Below, piece after piece: positions 25,140 through 36,920 of a stretch of DNA of 64,000 nucleotides (position 1 is the first letter of the stretch; every line of letters starts with the position of its first letter). The notes beneath the pieces were generated by a model, which was given only the letters and a program-made list of their open reading frames with translations, was not told the DNA's origin and ran no database searches. Origin of the DNA: Melanocharis versteri (Eukaryota > Chordata > Aves > Passeriformes > Melanocharitidae); the NCBI GenBank assembly GCA_013397845.1, contig VZTG01006781.1, positions 1,619,592-1,683,591 on the forward strand, given 5' to 3'. The position numbers and the translations under genes were made by a program.

Positions 25140-25340
25140 TCAACATAAGGATATTATAGTCGAGATTTCACCACGGCCTTTCCATTGCAGTGGGAACTTG
25201 AAGCAAAGAGGGTTGAGCGAGAGTTGACGCGGGGAGACCCGGTGATGCAGGGTTACGTAATAATCCAGCCTGCTAATCACAAAAGCATGGATAAGCATTT
25301 CAGCCTACATCGCACAGGCAAGCATCTAATCTTGGAGATG
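25140..25340. promoter_or_regulatory. Candidate regulatory block with PAR-bZIP site
   Basis: 25252-25261 is GTTACGTAAT, a full match to the RTTAYGTAAY site of PAR-bZIP factors (DBP, TEF, HLF) and NFIL3. TAATCC, the OTX/PITX/CRX core, follows immediately at 25261-25266. GCTAATCAC and CTAATCTT follow. The block is non-repetitive, contains several CpGs (TTGACGCGGGG, CATCGCAC) and has no coding frame of note. Motifs are seen. Regulatory use is inferred. Confidence 0.4.
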
Positions 25341-25354
25341 CTTTCTGGTGGGGT

Positions 25355-25406
25355 GTTTTATCTTCCTTTCTCTTTCTTTCATTTTTTTCCTTTCCCCCCC
25401 CCCCCT
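25355..25406 (+). repeat. Polypyrimidine tract with C12 run
   Basis: Nearly pure pyrimidine from about 25361, ending in twelve C (25394-25405) then TAG. This mirrors a splice acceptor but is more likely a simple tract. A second tract, CTCTCCCTTCCTTCCCTCCC then TCCCAG, lies at about 25552-25577. Confidence 0.8.
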
Positions 25407-26339
25407 AGTTGTCACACAGCCTGAGGTGAGAGGAAAGAAAAGAAGCCCCCCCTGCAGATAAACCATAGCAATCAGGATAACGATTGCAAAGGATCATCAG
25501 TCTTCAGGACATGACCTGAGCATCACCGAGGGCTAGAAGAGCATTTTTCATCTCTCCCTTCCTTCCCTCCCTCCCAGTTTGTCACTGCAGAAATGTAGGG
25601 TAGCAGGTAAGCAGAGATGGTGTTTCTGATTCTTAGGCAAGACACAAGATAAAATGTACAGGTCAGCCCTCTTGGGTCAAAACCAAAGGAAAAAGAGAAA
25701 AGAATCCCTGAGAAAAGGATTAAGCAGGAATCCTCCAAATCCCTGCCTTGATTCACTTCTTCCTAGAAACGAAAAGAAGCCAACGGAGCCTGCAATTGCC
25801 TTTCCCAGATGGGAGATAGGAACTTTCCAAATTCTTCATCTGTCATCAGCCAGGGATAGAAAACCCTTGTCATCATCCCAAGAAAAAGAAGAGAGTAAAC
25901 ATTTGTCAGGAAGATGCTCTGTATCTCATTTGTGAAGCACCTGAAGTGTAAATAATTATAGGTCAGGCCCTGCTATATGTTATTTGTTGTCCTGTTAGAG
26001 AATTACTATAAGGTAATATTTCAAAGGATTTGTTTATAGGAAAGCTGTATCCAGGTTACATAAACTCCCAAAGCAGGGTCAAACTTACTTAATATACTTT
26101 GTTGATATGTATCTTTAATTCCTAAAGGACAGCAATGAAGAAAACTGACAATGGTTGAGAGCACACTGAATTCTGTATGAAAATCGGTAAGGCAGTTTAA
26201 ACTGATGATTACAAAAACATTTATCTGTTATTGTCACAAACTGCATTAATCAAGCAAATCACATATATCTGTCCCATGAGGGCACTAACTACAATTCTTC
26301 AAAGTTTTAGCACAGTTTGGATCCTACAAGATCGTACTG
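25407..26339. other. Intergenic, no gene seen
   Basis: Unique sequence with short open frames only. No repeat recognised beyond the pyrimidine tract near 25550. Confidence 0.55.
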
Positions 26340-26395
26340 ATACCATGGTATCTTAGAGGTCTTTTCTAACCTTAATAATTCTATGATTCTATGAT
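26340..26395 (+). mobile_element. CR1 3' tail, severely 5'-truncated
   Basis: TCTTAGAGGTCTTTTCTAAC then CTTAATAATTCTATGATTCTATG is the conserved end of avian CR1, with two ATTCTATG units. Only about 50 bases survive, the typical outcome of abortive target-primed reverse transcription. Confidence 0.88.
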
Positions 26396-28411
26396 GTGGT
26401 GCTACTCAAAAGGGTTTAATATTCTATTAGGAAAGGAAATGAATTCATCTGTGGGAGATGAGAAGGTGATCAGCTCAACAGGACAGAACAAATTCAGTGT
26501 ACAAGTGGAGAATCACAGATTTCAAACCCTCTCTGCCCTGACTAATTTAAAACACATTTCAAGAAGGAAGATAAATGGGAGAAGGGAAACCCTCCCAATC
26601 ATCAGCAGTGCCAGCTGTTCTCCAGCAGGGTTATAGGGAATACCCAGGGGACAGGAAGGGGGCACATCAAGCACCTGAACACAATATTGATCCCCTCCTA
26701 AGGGCTGGGGTATGTTACAGACCTTGCCAGGGAGTGAGTCTGCTGGAATGCAGAAAGGACAGACTCAGACTGGTGATTGACAACAAGATCCAGTCACTTT
26801 TGCCACTCCTGAACTCACATATAAGATGTATTCACAGAAAAGCAATTTACTCTGCTCATATGCTACTGAAGCCTATAGGTAAACAGAAGCTTCACTGAAC
26901 AGCTCATCTGTAATGTTCCACTGGCCTTGCAAGAGGGATGAAAAAACTATGAAATAGGACGGAAGACTGAATATATTTTTTTATTATCAAACAGCTTTGC
27001 ATCAGGTTATTCTTCAGAAGCATGGGAAAAAAAATCGTCTCACGTCTGAGAGTTTCCTTATTCTCCAGAAAACTGAATGACAGAGGGGAAGTAATAACAG
27101 AAAAATAAACCTCAAAAAAAAAAAAACTCAAAATGAACATGCTCTTTTCACTGCACTGAGATTCTCCCAGAGGTGAAAGCAAAACAAGGTCTTTTGGAAT
27201 TTTGGATATTGACAAGTTGTTGTCAGACTGCATATAAATTCATTACATCACACTTGGATTCTTCAGTGCACACTTTACTTGGCTGGTAATGTTTTCAAAA
27301 TACATGGACCTCTGAAATTATTGTACAAGGCTCTTTCAGAGAAGCTAAAATGCTTCACTGCACCTAAAAATATGCAGCGACAGCACAGCAAACTGAGGCA
27401 TAGTTGCCACAGGTATCAGAAATACCTGCAAAGGGAAGATTTAAAGGATGAAATATGCTAAACCCCATTCCTCTACTTAAATGACTACAAAAACCCCCAT
27501 GATTTATGGTAATTCATTGCAAGTTCTCCAGCACCATCACATCAGAGCACCTCTCAACCTTCATGTACTAACCTTAGAAATTTACCTAAGGTGAGGTCGT
27601 ATTCCTATTTCTGCTCTAGCAACGATCAGTGTTGAACAGATGAAAACTCAGGAAAGAGAAAAAGCTAATTTCCTAACTGCCACTGTGTCACCTCTTTTCC
27701 AGATGAAGTCTTTTATTCATCTTGACCTCCGTGTCATGCTCAAGATCACCTTCAGATCAACATTTCCTGTCATGTAAAATTCAATATGCCAGTATAGGAG
27801 AATAAATGGATGTGAAGAGGATTGAAAAGAATAAAGCGAAGTACTCTTACAGAAACACTAGTTATAACCTATAATTAGGAAGAGATAATTTTGAAAAGTT
27901 GTAAATAAAATTACTAGATTATTTATGGGATTTATTGCACTTTCCAAAAACTAAGGTTAATATAGTTTATATAAACAAATAGATGCCTGGAAATTCTCAC
28001 TTTATCACAAAACTCAGTCAAGAAATGCAAGAAAACTCAGGAGGTCACCCTGGAAAAACGCAGCTAAAAGTTAGCAGCACCTCCTTTGAAGTTGCTTACT
28101 CTAAGGGCAAAATCTGGCATTAAAAAACTCACTTTCTTGATGTGATTTTGAAGTCTGGTGCCACCAGTAAAACAATCTATGTTTTGTGCCTTATTATTTG
28201 TTATATGAATATTTTACTCTATGCCAAGTGAGAAAAAAAAAAATAAAAGCACATTTCCTACGTAGGCAATGGCAAGGAGCTTTGTGCTTCTCCCTGCCTA
28301 GAAATCACACAGCAGCAATGTCACAGGAAAGAGTGGCATCTTCAACTAACATTGGTACTCCTCCATAATAAATAATTTACACTTGATGATCCATTTAAAG
28401 CAGATCTTAAT

Positions 28412-28467
28412 TAAGTGCAATACAGTTGCACTTATTGATCCACAGACCTATTGGATCTGTACAGATC
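28412..28467. promoter_or_regulatory. Stem-loop and 14-bp palindrome pair
   Basis: 28412-28420 TAAGTGCAA and 28426-28434 TTGCACTTA are perfect 9-bp inverted arms around a 5-base loop. Twenty bases on, 28454-28467 GATCTGTACAGATC is a perfect 14-bp palindrome. AAGTG is an NKX-type core and TGTACA a steroid-receptor-like spacer core. Function is unknown. Confidence 0.35.
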
Positions 28468-31400
28468 AAATCCTTATCGATCTGGAGACATAACCTTTTT
28501 TCAAGAGGCTTAATCTAAATTAAATCAAATACCACATTAAATGCTTAGACCGTCTTTTTAGATTGGTGTGTGCTCTCCTGGCTTCAGGAACCTGCTGCTA
28601 AAAATATTCAGCTACAGAGTTTATCCAGATTTATAAATAATGTGGCTGGGGCAGCTGTTCTCCTAATGGCTGTGTGCTAAGCAGGCTTGCAAAGCCTGGC
28701 ACGGCAAAAAAGGGATCCTTCAGATCCCACAGGCTACAAGAGGAAGATCTAGGAAAGTCTTGGGGCTTCACTACAACCTAAAAGGTCTCATGCTACAGTC
28801 ACAGAGCTGGTGTTGGCCACACATCTCCAGTGCAGAAGCACCTACCAACCCATGGCTACAATTGATACAACAGGTTCACTGAGCTTGCCCACAATTTCTT
28901 CCAAATAACTGCTAAGTCAACACTGTCAGGGAGCAGAGGACTATAGCTACAGGCAGTTTCTCTGCCTTCACTTTCACAGAAGTGAAAGGGGGAAAAGTTA
29001 AATAGCTGTGGGAATTTTAGAAGCAATGATTCTATACTATTAGGAGGAAGAACGTATCACACATATGAAGATTTAATCCTTCAAAAAGGCAAGCTACGAT
29101 TTTCTATTAATTTTGGAAATCTTTATTGTATAGGGTTTTGTGTGCAAATATGTATCTAGGAAACAAAATAATAGAGCTAAAATAGGTTGTTAGTAGTACA
29201 GGAACTACTAATAGTTTCTAGAAATTCCTTTTCTTTTTTTTGTATTTAAGCTGAACTAAAATTTTTGTATCTCAGGAAACTTCATTTCAAAGTGACATGT
29301 TTCATTATGTTCAAGGGATTTTGCAAACATGAACCAAGTCCAAATGTATAAAAAATTGATTCAATCTTAGATTCAGTGAGGATATTTTATGATATAAAAT
29401 ATTTCTTCACAAGAAAATCAACATTAAAATAGGGAACTTTTTGCTTGTTCCATTAAATGGTGAGATTTATTTCCCTTAAAAGGTTTAATTACTTCCTGTT
29501 CACTGATCTGCTCCAGTGTATTTGCAGAAGCTGATGTCACCTGGACCTTTGTACAAATTTACTTTTCAGCTTAGTGAGGTTGTTCATTATAAACAGGTTA
29601 AAGCAAATTCTACATAAGCTATTCGCTACCACTGCTAACACCAAGAACAAAGAAAAGAAGAGAGCAAGAAGGATACTAAGGGAAAAAAAACCAAAAACAA
29701 ACCAAAACCTTCACAGTTCTGGTTTTCTTATTGAATACTGCCTGCAGCAGCTCAATTCAAATATTTAAATTATGTCAGCAATTAGACAAGCCTATTGTGC
29801 TTAAGATATTTCAGCTAGTCCTAAAAGTGTGAATAATTTTCAGTGAGGAACACTTATTTTGTTGAATTTGATGCATTTTTTTCTGAAGTATGCAAGAGGG
29901 ATGGTTTGAGAGCTGCTTGCTCTGGCTCAGTACCGGGGAACTGAAGAGACTGCATTTCTCTCTGATTTTTGTGACCACTGCAGTATTGCTTGTTCACAAT
30001 TTCTTTCCCAAAGACCTACTCACAGAGGTGAAAACTGAAAACCCATCCTCTATGCTGACAGGTTTACCAGCACATTAAAGGCAGTAAAATCACAAAAGCT
30101 AAGGAAGCCGAGTGTCCCATGATTTTCCTGTTGGTGGCTCTGTACCAGCCCTACAGATGCGCGTGTCCCATGTCCCCCTGGCCTCGTGCAGGGGAGCAGC
30201 TCCAGGCCAGTCCTTGCTACAGTGTGCAGGCCTGCAGCACCTTCTCCTCCAGGGTTTCCACAGCCTGATACTCTGATAAGCAAGTTCTTTTAACATGGAT
30301 GTGTGACACTGGTGCTCATTGCAGCCCTGTGCATTTCTCTCACTTCGGTAATGACTACGGAAGGTGTCAAGATAATAAAAAGCCACTCTATGTCCATTGT
30401 TAACTCCTGCTTTAATTAACATTTTTCTTTCCAGTCGCCTTGGGTAGGAATTCTAGGCTTGCCTATTTTACAAAAGACAGGTTCATTTTAAAATAGCTTA
30501 AAAGAGAAGAAAATGCCAATAATCCAACCCCAGAAAAAAACACTCACCCATTTTTCACTTACTGTATAACACGGTATGTAAGACTTCTGCAAATGTTCAC
30601 CAAAATTTGGATTCATTGCTTTATAAAATGAAGTCATGCAAAAAAGGTGCATTTGTAACGTGTTATTTGCTCTCTCAGATGAATGCTCTTGAAAAACATT
30701 CTAAAGAAACAGATAAGTATTTTTCACAGTGAAGTACAGGCAAGGCTTGCCTGTATTATCTATACCAGTTGTGATGAAATTTAACAAACTTGAGTGGCAT
30801 AGGTAAAAAGATTCTCTTATATTTTGCAAAACTAAATGAAGTCACCAGAGTAGTGCCATTAAAAGCAACCAAGACATGGAGTCATTTAAACGGCTTCCCC
30901 TAGATGGCTAGGTTAAGCTCTGTTAAAATTAATCCTTTTTCATGCTGGCAGGTGTAACAAAGAAAACCTTTTTGTATGGAGTGCAAAGAGGGTATTTTAC
31001 CCTCTCAAAGGAAAGCTGCTTGATATTTCCATGGAGAAAACAGCACAAGTGATTAACAATTTAGATTTCCCGTTCCTAAGCTTTGTTTATATAAATATAT
31101 GGGGGATCATTTCTGAATCTGTAAGAGGATTTTCTACAGTCCAATGTAAAGAACTTAAAACTGCCATAAATGAGATGTTAAAAAAAATAAACAGATTGCC
31201 TTGATAAATGCCAGTTATTGCAGACTGAGCTCCACTGTAGTAACACACAGAGCAGCTGACATTTAAAAGGAACCTGACTAGAATGCTAGCTCCCTAGGTA
31301 GAATTTTTTCTTCTCTAAAATAATCTCAAGTCTTTGTATGGTTCCCACAAGACAGGATCTCTGTAGTGGTGCTCAGCCCTTCCCGACTCACGGTTATGAC

Positions 31401-31972
31401 CTACTTCAGGACAGCCTTTTACACACACACAGGTAGCAAATGAGCATCTTCCTGAGCTGGGTCCAACCATGGGCATGTCATTGCTGGGACAGAAGGGACT
31501 CCAGAGACCAGGTCTTTGACATAAACACAGAGACCAAAATGAGCTTCGGTCTCCTCCACTTCCCTGCTAACTTTCATCCCTCTTCTCTTCAGGATTAATT
31601 CTTCCTCAGTTTTTCCTGAATAGTATTTCCTACCCCCGACTTGATTTCCATAAAGGACTGAACCCACTTTCCTTGAGAAACAGTGCTGGGTTTTTTCCAA
31701 ATGCAGAGACGGATGAAAATAACAAACAACAGTAGATCCCACTTTTATGCTGCTTTCTTGCTCCCTGGGGCTTTCCCCTCAGCACAGAGGAGAGGATCAA
31801 TAGGCTTTGTGCTGAAGCTCTTGGCTGGTGGGAATTGCTTTGCTGACCTGCTTCTTGCCTGCTCCTCACAGGTCTCTCCCAGCAGTTTTAAAGAGCAAGA
31901 CCCCAGTCTCTGACTGTCAGAAGGGCTGCCCCCATTTACAGAGCCTTGGTGCAAGCTTGACTGCAAGCTTTT

Positions 31973-32003
31973 GGGGGGGTTTTTTAATCTTTTTTTTTTT
32001 TTT
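31973..32003 (+). repeat. G7/T-rich low-complexity tract
   Basis: Seven G then T6, AATC and T13 or more. Simple sequence, prone to assembly error. Confidence 0.85.
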
Positions 32004-33892
32004 CGCTTTGTCTGAATAAACAAATCCCTCCAACTCCCATAACTCTCCTTCCTTGTTAATTAGCAAACCTTGAACTGCCTCAGCTACTCCTGCTAAGCAC
32101 TGAATGTATCATGCATGTTAGTACAGAATTCACATAACTGACCCCTCTCAGTTCAGCATAAAATCTATTTCTTACTTGATGATCAGTACGCTTGTTAATA
32201 TAATTTCTCTCTGGCCCAAAGGAGGCAAGTCAAAGAATAGGCAATAGAGCATTTAAAGAACAGAAGAAATAGCCAGGTTTGTGACTCAGAAAGGACCAAT
32301 TCCTTGCTCAGAAAAACCCCAAACGAGTGCTATAGGATAGCTATGCACTAACCCTCTACCCCCTTCCACACTGAAAGCCAAGTATGAAAGTGCAGGGAAG
32401 CACATGCCTACAAAGCCAACCTTCACTGCCACGTCCTTGCCACGACAAGTCATCTGCAGCAGCCGTGCAAGATGTGCAGGGTGACTTCACCAGCAGAAAC
32501 AGATTAGCTTCCGACTTCCACCCCTACTGCTGACCAAAGGTTTTCCACATTCTGATCCCCTTGACAGCAGAGGGATACATGCTGGGCATGGTCATAACTT
32601 CTGAAAACTGTGATGAAAGAAAATACAAACTGTCTCTGAACAGCCCCTGGGACTCTCCTCAGTGCACCTGAGAGTGTCAGGACCACCATTGCATAAAACC
32701 CACAAATATAAGTAGCCAAAATATCTCTGTTCTATTCATATCTGTTGAATTCAGAACAAGTTTAAAACTTTGAATTAAATTTCTAGACTTTGGAAAGTTT
32801 ACCCTTTACAGAGAGATGAAGAACTAATAAAGCTGGAAGGAAACAATACATTTTTAAAGCTGACTGAGACTAAGAACATCGGGTAAGGACTGTTAAAAAT
32901 GCGCTCACTGCCACATCATTTTGACAGTACAGCAGTGTCTCAGCAGGTTGTAATGCAACTCCTTGGTATTTCTAAGTGCACTGGGCCTCTAGGATCACTC
33001 TCTGGGAAGAGACGTCAAGGTTGTTATTAGAAAGTTGTTTACATTTAATTAAAACGCTCAACTTATCTGAGCTTCCATAAGGTTAATAAACCCATCAAAT
33101 TTCTAGAGGGATTATAATCAGAACATATATGTTCCGGTAACTTTCCTCTGTTTCCGCAAGATTTCTATAAAATATTTAAGTCCATCAAATATTGAACGTG
33201 CACACTTAATGATCTAAACTTTTATTTTAGAATGAGGTTTTTGAGTTTGAAAAGTTATCTGTAAATACTTAAAAGAAAACTCGGCAGAAGCATTCTTTAG
33301 CTAGAGGAGCTTGTGAAAATCTGATGACCTTTCATTCAGCCTGACCACTTTACAAAGAAACTCTGCAGCCTTTACAGGTTTAACCTCTTAATACTTTCGG
33401 GTTTTTGAATCCTGCACTTTCATTGCCTGGAGGTGTACTTCTTTGTGCTCCTGCCCAATTTCTAGGTGATTTATTAGCCTCTATTCCAGTAAGGACAGCA
33501 GTGATATTTCTACACTCGTGGGCCATCTCCTCTGCTGTAGTCATTGTGGACCCACTACCCAGTGCCCACCTTTGTTCATTAGGATGCTTTTCTGAAATGC
33601 TGCCTATACTGACAAGCCAAACATGCTGTCCAGGCACATCCTTCCTCCTTACTCAAGGTTTGGCATGGAGGTGCCCTGATCCCGCAGCTGGGAGCTGCTG
33701 TGAGAAGGACACACAGGTAAACAAGCTGGAGTGGGGCTGGGAGCAGCCAGACTCCAAGTGGATCAGGTCCCCGGGGCACGGCAGGGAGTGCACCGCCTTC
33801 TTGGCCCCGAGACAACCTGTGCTATTTTCCACCAAGTAGCACTTGCTGATGATATCGGCAAGGCAAGGCCCACAGCCAACTCATGCATTATG

Positions 33893-35060
33893 TTGCTGAT
33901 GTTACAGAATCAAATTTTATAGGAGAAGGCAGCTGGAAGAGGCCTCCAGAGAAATCTAGCTCACCTCTGTCCAAAAACAAGATCAGCAATGCTTGCGTCA
34001 TTTTGACAGATGCTCACCCAACTCGTTTGTAAAGTCTTCCAATACCAAAGGCTCCCTAATCTTCCCAGCAAGTCTTGACTATTCCTAACATTATAAAGTC
34101 AGGGTTTTTCTAATGACTAACCTCTCTTTACAATCTGAGTGCGTTATTTTGTCTTATGCAAGATAAACAGTTTATTTGCTCCCTTTTATGTATTTAAAGA
34201 TTACTTTGCTTTCCCTCAATCCTGTCTTCCACAGGCAAAACTTTCATTCATTCTTCTCTTCCATACCGAGGCTTCTGTATCTGTGACCATTCTGCCTGGT
34301 CTCCTCTGGTCCCTCCAATCTGCAGTTACAGTTTTCCAGTCAAAGTGGCACCCTGTTCACAGTGGTTTCATCAGAAATACACTTCTCTAGTTTACTTATA
34401 AAAAACCACTGTGAAACAGCATCAAACCCCCAAGTAAACAGACACAATGAATATAATTTTCCTCCTGTTAAAAAGGTGTATTGTTCTGTTACAGAAGGAA
34501 GTTGGACATATTTGATATTATTTGTTATTGATAAGTCTATGGCCTTTGCTTGCTTCCATTATCTCCTTAATTTCTTGTTCCAGTATTTTCTGAAGAAGTT
34601 AAGATGCACTGTCTCAATTATCTTTTTCCTTTAAATGTATACACTAGGTTTCTAGTCTAGTACTTTTCCCACCATCTGTAAATTAACAAAAATATCCATA
34701 AGCAGTCCCTTTTTAAATATTCTCCAGATTTTATTTATTGAAAGATGAGGTCCTGCCCTTGTGTCACTGGATTACTTATGGCAACATGGACCAAGTTGGC
34801 ACTTTTAGTGAAGATGTGGCTTTCTGCCAGACAGCAGTAAGCACTGTAATCTTTGCAACTTCATCTGCTAATAATTTGCCTCTGTTATGTAACAGGACAG
34901 CAATTTTTGGCCATCTTCTAACTGTTCTGGTCATCTGAGGTCCATTAGGTCACTTTTACTGTTCATCATGGGAAGCCTTCCATTTTTTAATCTTTGCATG
35001 TAATGTTTTTTTTTTTTCTTACCTTGTATTTAAGAACTGTTCCCCTGCATTTTCCACTAT
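33893..35060 (-). mobile_element. Long ancient amniote CR1 relic
   Basis: The plus strand is the reverse complement of an old CR1. The 3' non-coding part runs from CTGGAAGAGGCCTCCAGAGA near 33931 through ATCTAGCTCACCTCTGTCCA, TTTTTCTAATGACTAACCTC (near 34105), TTTTATGTATTTAAAGATTA and GTCTCCTCTGGTCCCTCCAA (near 34299). The ORF2 part follows: TTCTCTAGTTTACTTATAA, CTGTGAAACAGCATCAAA (near 34410), CTGTTACAGAAGGAAGTTGG, GATAAGTCTATGGCCTTTGC, TTCTTGTTCCAGTATTTTC (near 34575), CCACCATCTGTAAATTAACA, and CTTTTAGTGAAGATGTGG (near 34803). Part of the element between about 34350 and 34365 appears deleted. Highly decayed. The far end at 34960-35060 is uncertain. Confidence 0.75.
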
Positions 35061-36473
35061 GCTTACTGTCTGGGCCTGATACCTCAGATTCAGAAATTGC
35101 CCAAAATGCCTCCTTACAAATCAAAAATCTTAAATAAAAAAATCAACTTAATTTGTCCTTTTTTTTTTCTTCTGAATACCTTCATAATTGTGGCCCTTGG
35201 GTTGAAAAATATGGGATTAGATTTGGTTGTCAGGATTCATATATTAAAACCAGAATCTTTGTAAAGAGAAACTGTATTTCTGCTCCTGCTCAGCAATGGC
35301 AATATATCAGATAAACTGAGTGTTCAATAAGATATGTATACCAGTTGCATCTGGCCACTTCACATGCGTTTCAGTGCTGTTTTCTGAGATATATAGAAAT
35401 CCAACAAAAACAAGGAATAGCATGTCTCACTGGCTTTCCATGTGGGACACGGGACTTGCCCTACCACAGAGGACAGCCAGTAGCATAAAAGTCACAGCCC
35501 TGCAGAGCCTGCCCATTTCTGCAGCAATCCTCGTAGGACACTGGGGGCGTGGACCCTACTGTTGTGTGGGCCACACAGCAGGTACAGGTAGGAGACTCTT
35601 GAGGTCAGAGACCTCTCAGCTGGAATTCCCTTTACCCTGCATTTTGGGGTATCAGAAAACCTCTGTGACATTTGTTGAAAATATCTCCTGCATAAGTCTT
35701 CTAAGTCTCTGAAATTTTATCTTTAAGTTTTCTTCTTTCCATGCATTAAGTAGATGTTAAAGGCATTTTTTTTTCCCTCCTCAGTATATTTTCAGGCCAC
35801 GCTGAAGGATAAACCTATCATGTTTCTGACCCACTAGAAAAGCTGCTTTAGTGTTGCAGGAAATGTAATCTGTATGACCGACATGAAAGTGTTATAAGAT
35901 GTGAGCTGCAGAGATTTTGGAAGGTTGTGTCTGAGCCACAACATCCATTCTTCATTGCTAGGCTTTGCAAGCTAATATCCTCTTAGCCTAATTTAAAATC
36001 ATTAATTAAAACTGAGTTGAAACTGATGTGTAATGTAATAAGGACAAGAGATCCCATGCCAAAAAAGAGGAGGAAGTTTTAAGAGATGTCCATGTATTTA
36101 TATTTGCTCTGCTTTTCTTGAATCAGAATTTACTGTACAACATGACCCTAATTTAGTAATGTCCTCAGATTCGTGAAGTTTACACACACATTTTGATGAA
36201 AAATTAGTAATTACTATGATGAAACTAGGAACCAGGCAGGCGGCTAGCAGGTTTTTTTTGAGGAAATTATAAACACAATCCCTCTACTTCTTGGTCCTCC
36301 AAGGCACTGGGTATATCACATCAACGCAGTAAGGAAAATCTGTTGAAATCAGTTGGAAATCCTGACTAGCACAATATGAGCTGTTGCTGCAGTGTAAGAA
36401 GTTCTTCATCTCAGCAAGTGATATGCTACAACAGGTTTTGTGAAGCGAATTCATTTTCTCTCCCGTGCGTGCT
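35061..36473. other. Intergenic, no gene seen
   Basis: Unique AT-rich sequence. The 130-codon plus frame at 35320-35712 has no recognisable domain. Confidence 0.55.
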
Positions 36474-36506
36474 GGGGTGGAGGCGGGGAGGAGGATGGGG
36501 AGCGGG
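36474..36506 (+). repeat. G-quadruplex-like purine tract
   Basis: G runs at 36474-36477, 36485-36488, 36497-36500 and 36504-36506 with loops of 7, 8 and 3 bases. This slightly exceeds the usual 7-base loop limit. It sits about 75 bases before a candidate regulatory block. Confidence 0.6.
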
Positions 36507-36579
36507 AAGTAGAAAAGATGGTAGAATGGCAGGGTAAAGAAGTTAACTTTTTTTTTTATTAAACCTTTTCTAGCTTTCA

Positions 36580-36920
36580 GTGGGTGTAAAAAATAGTTAA
36601 ATTCCGTAATTAAATTATAATTCCAATCTTAAACAATAAAAAGAAATCCTGTAATAATCTATGTGCAGTGCCTGACAGCTGGGCCGTCTGATCCTTGCAG
36701 TCTGCTTACAAATTGGTATTAGTGGCACTAATAAAGCTGATTAATGTTGTGACTAGAGACCCACTAACCTGACACTGCCAGCTGGGCGCACAAAGGCTGT
36801 CAATCTACATGGCAGCTGTTAAACTATGAGCGCCGTAGCCTTTAATTTACATTTCAGCAACCTCCTCACTGTAATGCATTTTAATGGGCACGAATAAAAA
36901 CCGCTGGTGACGTGCAGGAA
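36580..36920. promoter_or_regulatory. Candidate conserved non-coding element
   Basis: Non-repetitive block of even composition. TGACAGCTG at 36673-36681 joins a MEIS core to a CAGCTG E-box. CTGTCAATCT at 36797-36806 is a 9-of-10 match to the reversed PBX-MEIS decamer. A second CAGCTG lies at 36813-36818. CCGTAATTAAATTATAATT near 36605, CTGATTAATG near 36738 and TTTAATTTAC near 36841 supply homeodomain cores. No coding frame crosses it. Conservation is inferred from texture, not observed. Confidence 0.45.

Larger units (their letters stand above)
26396..33892. other. Intergenic, no gene seen
   Basis: About 7.5 kb of mainly unique AT-rich sequence. Simple tracts include A13 near 27114-27126 and a G7/T-rich stretch at 31973-32003. 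Palindromes at 28412-28467 are listed separately. Open frames such as 26575-26898 (plus), 31419-31742 (minus) and 33405-33839 (plus, 144 codons) have no recognisable domain. Confidence 0.6.

Noticed and set aside
25355..25420. Polypyrimidine tract then CTAG resembling a splice acceptor
   Set aside because: No coding frame follows, and the tract is better explained as simple repeat with a C12 run.
33405..33839. 144-codon plus-strand frame just before the ancient CR1
   Set aside because: No match to CR1 ORFs or any other family I know; shadow frames on the minus strand.
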